Assembly (NCBI GenBank): GCA_013146195.2
Contig: CM028384.1
Span: 72,515,990-72,579,989 of the forward strand
Length of the DNA stretch: 64,000 bases
Direction of reading: 5' to 3'
From: Codonopsis lanceolata
Lineage: Eukaryota > Streptophyta > Magnoliopsida > Asterales > Campanulaceae
Part shown: piece after piece, positions 57,344 through 64,000 of the stretch
How the letters are laid out: each line of letters opens with the position of its first letter
Numbering within the stretch: the first letter of the stretch is position 1
The notes under the pieces: model-generated
Seen by the model: the letters and a program-made list of their open reading frames with translations, nothing else
The model's database searches: none
What the model was told of the DNA's origin: nothing
Translations under genes and position numbers: made by a program

Positions 57344-60300
57344 CTATTCCACCACTCCCCAAGCTTGTTTCAACTGTATGAGATTGGTCCTAAGGCTGTA
57401 TTCCTCTACCTGCACAAACATCAAACACGTATTGTATTACTGCTGAGGGTAAAAAGATCAGCAACTAAGCCCGGGTAAGAACACAGACAAAACCATTCGA
57501 CACGATGAACAATTTCACCCTTCGATGAATGGTTCTTACTTGTGTTATCCACACTGCCGTAATTCACAATGCAAGAGCTTGTGATATTGCTAAGATTTGA
57601 TTATCTTTCCATCTCTGATAGGATAATTGCAGCAACTCTATGAGGGATATGTATTTCCTTTTTCATGTCAAGTCACTACTAAAACAGCTGATTCATAGTG
57701 CCATTCACCAACTAAACATCTTATCTGACAGTCAGATCCACAACTGCTTCAGGGTTTGGCCTCGGTCCCACTACTCATCCTACACACCTTTGCCCTCTTT
57801 CACCAAAGAGACAAGTTCCAAACTCTATGATATCCTTGATTACAAAATTGGTTAAACTACCACCCCCCCGCTATTCAGCACTGGATTGTCCTTCAAGTTC
57901 TTTACGAGTTCCATCCTAACATAACCCCTATATTAAATGAAAATGTTGGGTTATCTTGGAGTAGTAATATTTTACTTAAAATGTTAACTTTAGACGTGAC
58001 TCTCCGAAAGAGAGAAAGGAAGTACTAGTTTTATTGGTTGTCTTATGTGCACTAACATATGAAGGAAAGACAAGCCATCCAGCTTGACAGAGACTTTTCA
58101 TGTGGCACATGCCATATGATTGAATGCTATATGACATTATTAAAACAAAGGACCACTCGCTGCAAAACAAGAGAATGGTTGCAAGTGTGAAGGCCCATGA
58201 ACACTAATCAATTCCAACCGCCATTAACATATCTTCGATTGCAGCTTTGTCATAAAACGGGATTAGGCAAAAAGCTGAAAGATTGACCCCATCACTGAAT
58301 TGATGCTTGCCCCACCATGAACAAGAACATGATGGGTTCGACAAGTCACTCCCACTGAATTAAACAAACTGCTTTTGGTTAAGCACCTCCAAGACAAAAT
58401 TCCTTTCCTTTTTGTATCATGTTGTCATGACAGGGCTAGGGTCAGATTGACATTATATCCCATCTAAATAATACCTAGAGGCAGATGTGGTCAAACATTC
58501 TAATTTCTAACGCACAAAAAGAAATTTTTGTATTACTAAGGCAAACATGAACAGTAGATTCTTATTGGCAAAACCTGCTCAGCTATGCTGAGTCACCACA
58601 TGTGCTGCAACAATCGACGTAACAGTTACTGCATAACTATCATGCTATAATAACACCACATAGCTCTTTAACCCATTCTGCAGCACATGATTAATTTTTA
58701 TTTGAATTTTTTACTGCCCCTTATTTGTATCTTACATGCCCAACCACAAAACACGGATGGATGAGTAGGGTGTCAACTTAATCATGATCCTTAGTATAAA
58801 ATTCAACGCCAAGGACAATACAGACTCATCTGACCAATTGTTGGGTGTTCTGTTTATCAGCAAGTCATAATAGATACTATGAGGAAAAAATAACTGAATA
58901 GTGAATGAATTTTCAGACACATTTGGATGTTTACAACCAAGATTTTGATTCTCACCTGTAGAGCTGCTGTGAAAGTCAATAGAGATTCACATTCATCTAG
59001 CATCGCTCTCTCCTGTGCTACTACAATAGAAAGTTCTGAGACCAGGAAGTTCACTCCCTCCGCCTGTAAGAAAAAAAGAGACAGAAGACCATGCCCCATC
59101 ATCAGAATGATTATTTGTGAAGTGCATTTGAAAAATCATAATTGACTGCAAAAATATACAAGTACTATTAAGTGACAATCATAAAACTTGCACAAAATCA
59201 CAAAATTGACTCTGTAGCACTAGCAGCACAGGCCCCAAGAATCAATTTGAATGGTATATCAACTGTAATAACTAGATAGAGCACGGAAGGTATAGGAAGC
59301 TTCTGCCAATATAATATATGTTCAATTAGCATTCAAAATTATGCTTCAAAAGCGAATACATATCTATGTGTTTTGGCACCTCTTGAACACTTTTCAGGAA
59401 AATAAGTGTGCCTTAGAGGTAGATGATATGTGAAGGATATAAATCAGGGTGTAATCACATTTACAGAAATGCTTACCCTTGAAAGTGCAGAAGATAAGGA
59501 AGACACCATTGTCTTCATCACTTTGACAGCCGAGGAAACAGCCATGTTCAAAGATTCGATATCTGCCTGTTGATAGTACATCTTGCTCTACTCAGTCAAT
59601 TCTTACAATAAAAAGCATCCCCAATGGCTTCACAAAAACCGACATACCTTTGCCCCTCCAGTGACGGGAAGTCGGAGAGTGTTTGCCTTCAGGTCTTCGA
59701 TAGCCCCAGATAAGGCAGAAGTGTGATCACTTTCAACCATAGCCCATTCATTGAGGTAAGTCATCTGAGCCAGAGATACAAGTAAGCAGCCGAATACCAA
59801 AGATATCAGCCGAAAATTCACATTTAAACATGGAAAAACAAAGGGAAGAAAGATAGCATAAGATGTGGTGAAGCTGAAATTATAGACAAAGTACCAAATT
59901 AAAAAGACAACTAGACAAGTAGACCACACACACACACACATAGCAAAGTATAAGAAAGGAAAACCTTTATACTAGTTCCCAGAACTGATTTCCATCACCA
60001 GACAAGTAAAAAAAACTTTGAACAAAAAACTTAGAAAGGTTTCTTAAATCGTGACAGAATACCACTTGTTGAAACGTTCAATTAAGTTTCTGTATGAAAT
60101 ATAACCAGGAATAAGAAATGATGAAAAAGATTTTTCCTTATCATTTCATTTCATTAATTCTTGGACATCTGAAACCTTTCAACTGGTGGGTTTAATCTAA
60201 CAAGATAAATGGAGCAAAGAGTATTTGAAATGACCTCAAACTGCATAATGCATATGGCCAAATTCTCTTTAATCAAGACAGAGAAAGTTAAAGCTGTCAG

Positions 60301-62615
60301 GGACAACTTATTGAATGGTTCTTTAATCTAAGTGAAGACCAGGACATTCTTCTTGAATATTGAGTTTGTATAACCATGATTTTATCACCCAACCATAAAT
60401 TCTAGCAATTATAAACATTAACAAAGAACAGTGAGAAAATTATAATGCAGAAGATCATCTCTCTTGATGATCGTGTTAGTGATCCTGTCATGCACTTCTT
60501 TCCACAGCCAAAATTCGAACTGTTAACTACTCCTCTTTCGTTTTACTCAATTTTATTTACGGTCTCAACAGTATAAAATGGTATATTTAGCTGGTTACTT
60601 GGGAAGAGCTTATTTCTGTTAGATCTTCAATAATCCTTTATTTCTGTTCCAGGCATCTATATGCAAATTCTTTATTCCAGATATTTCATCAAAAATATAA
60701 ATAATTGGATAAACCTCTTGTAGTGTATTGAAGCAGTAATACCAGTAGCTGGATTATTATTGTGTTCTACAGAGGAAAATGTATTACTTGTTCGTTTAAG
60801 ACAGAGAAGAGCTTTAGCTTCAGTCTCAAGTGTTGGAAGTCACTCCGCTTTTCAGTTACTGAATCCCGCAATTCTGAAGTAGTTCTCCACACATCATATA
60901 AAGTATTCTGCATCACCAAATTACTAAAAAAAATTAGTGGAAAATAATGTGTACTATTATTACATTTTCTGTCACTTTACTAGACGACAAACTTTCGAGT
61001 TGCAAGTACATTAAATTCAAATCATTGAAACCAAAATCAAACTTGTAAGAATGCAAATGAAGTTAAAAATAAGTATGGAACTAAGAGCGACGATGAAGAT
61101 CTGCCAATGGATGCTTAGAGGCTGGACTCAAAGTTCTCTTTGAGCTTGTCATAGTAAGTTTTACTAACAAGTCTTCAATGACAAAAGTAGTTCCTTCATT
61201 CAAAGGAAACCGAAGCATGTACAATAACGGAAAATCAGTCCCCTAATAAATATGCAAATCAAAGGAAGCTAAACAAAAAGGTTAAACAAGATAAAAAATT
61301 CTGACTAAGATATGCCAACAAATGCAAAAATAGCTTAAAGAAGTTCCATAAAAGTGAAAACACAAACCTCTGCTGTTACTTTCTGAGAATATAACCCAGA
61401 TTCAGCTTGAGCAATAGCAAATCGCCACTGTAAATGTCTATTATACAGTAGCTTCAGATGGTGAGCATCTTCAATGTGGTTTGCCTTCTTTCCCTTCTTA
61501 ATGTCCGCAATAAAACTGAGCACAGATGTTGAGTTGGAATTGTTTGATTGCCTTGAAGGACTGGATGATCTTATCCGTGATGGACTGACCCCTCTAGAGG
61601 GGGCAGGGTTCACAGCCCTTGTTCGAGATGGACTGATACCTCTTACAGATGCTGTACTTGGTGAAGCAGGCCGTGATCCAGGAGTTGGCAAAGACTGAGA
61701 TCTAACTGCAGGAATTATCAATGTCGATTTATCCGCTGAATTGGAGGAAATAAGCTTGGAAATCCTCTGTGGATAATCAAACTCTGACCTCTCACTCTCA
61801 ACAAGTGATGATACTAGCCTCAAAGCATCACTTGCAGATTTTTGTAAAGGTCGACTCATATGATCAGGTATGGGTATGGACATTCGCCTAAGGGAGGACA
61901 TCACACTTCCTGTGTTCGGTGTACTTGAAGTTCTAATTGTCTTATCATTGAAGTCAATGCTTTTATTTAATGCATTCGAAAGAACCTTCACACCTGTTCT
62001 GCTAGGCCATCGATGATGCTCCACAAGTCGAGAAACATCTACAGGTTTAGAATTCTCCGATTGATCAATGGCATTCTTTCCTTTGAGAGGACTCCTTTTT
62101 CTCTCCGGTGTAGGCTTGCGTGATACCGGTGGTGTTACAGTCTTTTGATGTGCTACATTTGAGGATGGCTTCAAAGTACGATCAGAAAGGGCCTGAGTAA
62201 CTGGCTTCTCTCTCTTACTAACAGGCAGAGAAAATGTATCAGACTGAAACGATACGCTTAGACTACGCATTCTGGAAGGCCATAAGGCCTCTGGCAACCG
62301 ACTGCCTGTTGCCTTTCTGGCAGCCAAATGCATATCTACAGATGTATCCTGGACAGGGGTTGAGGGGCTAGGGGGGGATGGTGGTGTAGAAGGCCGCTTC
62401 CTTTCTGCCGATGTAGCTCTCTTTTGTACAGGTAGTGAAGATGGTGTACCTGTTCTTGTAATGGTTGGAGAAGGGCAGCGCCTAGGAGTTGGAGACTTGT
62501 ACCTTGAGCTAACTTCCCTCGTCCGGGACCGGTGCGTGGTTCCATTGTTCTTCTCTGGGAGAATCAATGGTCCCCTTGGGGTCTGTAATTCTTGATTTGA
62601 TTCACATACATCCAT
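57344..62615 (-). CDS. QWRF8: QWRF-motif protein, AUGMIN subunit 8-like (six exons)
   Basis: Plant microtubule-associated protein of the QWRF (DUF566) family. AUGMIN subunit 8 belongs to the complex that recruits gamma-tubulin to existing microtubules in the spindle, phragmoplast and cell cortex. Exons: 62615-61368, 60907-60788, 59764-59648, 59566-59477, 59063-58956, 57409-57344. All are multiples of three with GT-AG borders, giving 582 residues. The first 350 residues are a basic, Ser/Pro/Arg-rich disordered region with repeated SPSR and SRTR patches, typical for microtubule binding in this family. The QWRF motif is at RHLQWRFAIAQAESGLY, residues about 391-407. The C-terminal helical domain is complete (NTLYDVWRTTSELRDSVTEK, MTYLNEWAMVESDHTSALSG, VEEYSLRTNLIQLKQ) and ends AWGVVE. 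No defects are seen. The neighbouring PPR gene supports orthology to Arabidopsis At4g30710. Confidence 0.95.
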
Positions 62616-64000
62616 CCACTCTGCCCAAATTAGACTACATTGATATCTTCAGTGATATAAATCAACACATTGCCAGCCTTTACAAGAATCCCACTGTAGA
62701 AAATTTTGCTGGATTGCTCAAAAGGACGATCCTTCACCCTTTCCCCTGCGATAAATCTGACAGAATATAACAAAAGAAAGTAATTAATTATATACAGGAA
62801 AAAGAAAAGAGTAGCCATGATGAAAAAGGAAAAGGTGATCAAAGAAGACATCTTTACAGGCACACAGATCTGATTACCCCCTAATAAGAATTAATTCCGT
62901 AATTACAACAAAATAATGCAAACTGGTATTCTTAGATAATAAAATTAGCCTAAACCCAAGCATACTCGACTTGGGCCATGGCAAAGCATACCTAATGACA
63001 CAGAAACATAATGATGCCTATAATGTACATTATTACGAGTCATCAGTACAGCTCAAGAACAATACGAGGGTGGTGTTAATACCTCTTTGAGAGAGAGAGA
63101 GAGAGAGAGATAAAGGGATGGAAGGGGTGCGTAGGATAGGAGGGGGATTCTTTAATTTTTCCTTTTGTTTGGTCCCCAATCTTTAGTCTCTGTCACGGGC
63201 TTGCCATGGTTAGTTTACACAGAAACTCATTACACTCACTGGCTTGGCTTGGTTTCTTCTATCCCCGGCGTAACTTGTTTTCATGAAAAGGAATTGACAG
63301 TAAGTGAGGAATCCAATACCTAACCAATTAAAGAGCCGATGGACTGGAATTCGATAATAAGACCTACGGAAGAGATGTATCACTTTCTCTCTCCTCTCAG
63401 AAAGTGAAAACCTACCAATTACCAACCATATTTTCTCTCTCCTCTCGGAGCAGAAGTTTTACTGAGTTATGGGAGGAGAAAGAATCAACTACGCTTTCCT
63501 GGAAAGCATCTTATTTCCTTAATTAATTATCAGGATAATTGCTAAAAAAAATTCAGAAACAAATGAAATTTTGTTTGTATGCACTTAAATCTTAATTAAC
63601 ATGTTAACTTAAAACATATGCTTGCAAAGGATATACAAGTAACAGGGTTATGGGAACAGACATGGCGGACCACGTGCTAAGGGAGATCATTGTCCATACA
63701 CATGAATTTATAATACACATACATACAAATTCAAATAATTATATAATATTCCTCTGTGTGTAATTTCACAACATTTTACGCCGCGAATCACATATATAAT
63801 GTTTTAATTTTGTCCATCTCAAAATTTTTACAGACTAGGGGAACGAAATTCAATGAACGCCTGATATAATTGCAAAGCAATATTTTATTTTATTTTTAAA
63901 AATTCATGAACAATTCATGGAATCATGTCTCTATTTGGCAGACCCTGTCTCTAATTTCTACAACACAAGTCGTGTATAATCTCATCATCGAAGCTTCAGA
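62616..64000. promoter_or_regulatory. Upstream region of the QWRF8 gene
   Basis: No further gene is seen. A 5' UTR for QWRF8, possibly with an intron, should lie in the first few hundred bases, but I could not fix its borders. There is a GA run at 63091-63112 and two similar TTTCTCTCTCCTCTC stretches at 63383-63397 and 63431-63445. CT-rich tracts are common near plant transcription starts. The last 500 bases are AT-rich and featureless. Confidence 0.35.

Noticed and set aside
62336..62545. Separate minus-strand ORF within QWRF8 exon 1
   Set aside because: Alternate frame of the Ser/Pro-rich coding exon.

Overview
This window is nuclear DNA from a eudicot plant. It is AT-rich, with intron-bearing genes that use GT-AG splice sites and a dense load of plant transposable elements. 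The proteins most resemble plant families: a cytosolic HSP70 ending EEVD, plastid IF3, a secondary-wall cellulose synthase, a DYW-type PPR protein and a QWRF/AUGMIN8 protein. I cannot name the species.

Layout. 1-2905 is a broken Mutator-like (MuDR) transposase. 2930-9300 is noncoding, retroelement-like DNA with a large array of hairpin-forming repeats. 9913-10534 is a broken, intron-containing fragment of a UPL7-like HECT ubiquitin ligase. It is followed by a LINE fragment and a Stowaway MITE. 12564-14510 is an intronless HSP70 gene (minus strand). 14511-22295 has no cellular gene; it holds a 1.45-kb Mutator-like element with a 9-bp target duplication, small MITEs and AT-rich tandem repeats.

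22296-29356 is a nine-exon plastid translation initiation factor IF3 gene (plus). 31735-36483 is a thirteen-exon CesA7-type cellulose synthase gene (plus) with an apparent one-base deletion in exon 3. 38856-41243 is a single-exon DYW-PPR gene (minus). 41423-56828 is a transposon-rich block: a second Mutator-like element, two hAT-like MITEs, a nonautonomous LTR element with an antisense coding relic, a full-length but dead Ty1/copia element carrying a MITE in its 5' LTR, and a Harbinger-like element. 57344-62615 is a six-exon QWRF-family (AUGMIN subunit 8) gene (minus).

The genes do not form an operon. IF3, the DYW-PPR and QWRF8 occur in the same order as the Arabidopsis neighbours At4g30690, At4g30700 and At4g30710 (recalled from memory), so the right two-thirds looks like a conserved ancestral block enlarged by CesA7 and by transposons. 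IF3 serves plastid translation, the PPR protein organelle RNA editing, CesA7 secondary-wall cellulose synthesis, QWRF8 microtubules and HSP70 cytosolic protein folding. I found no convincing new biological system. The points most worth checking are the CesA7 frameshift, the datable nested insertions, the antisense coding relic in an LTR element, and a near-complete tRNA-Glu copy at a primer-binding site.
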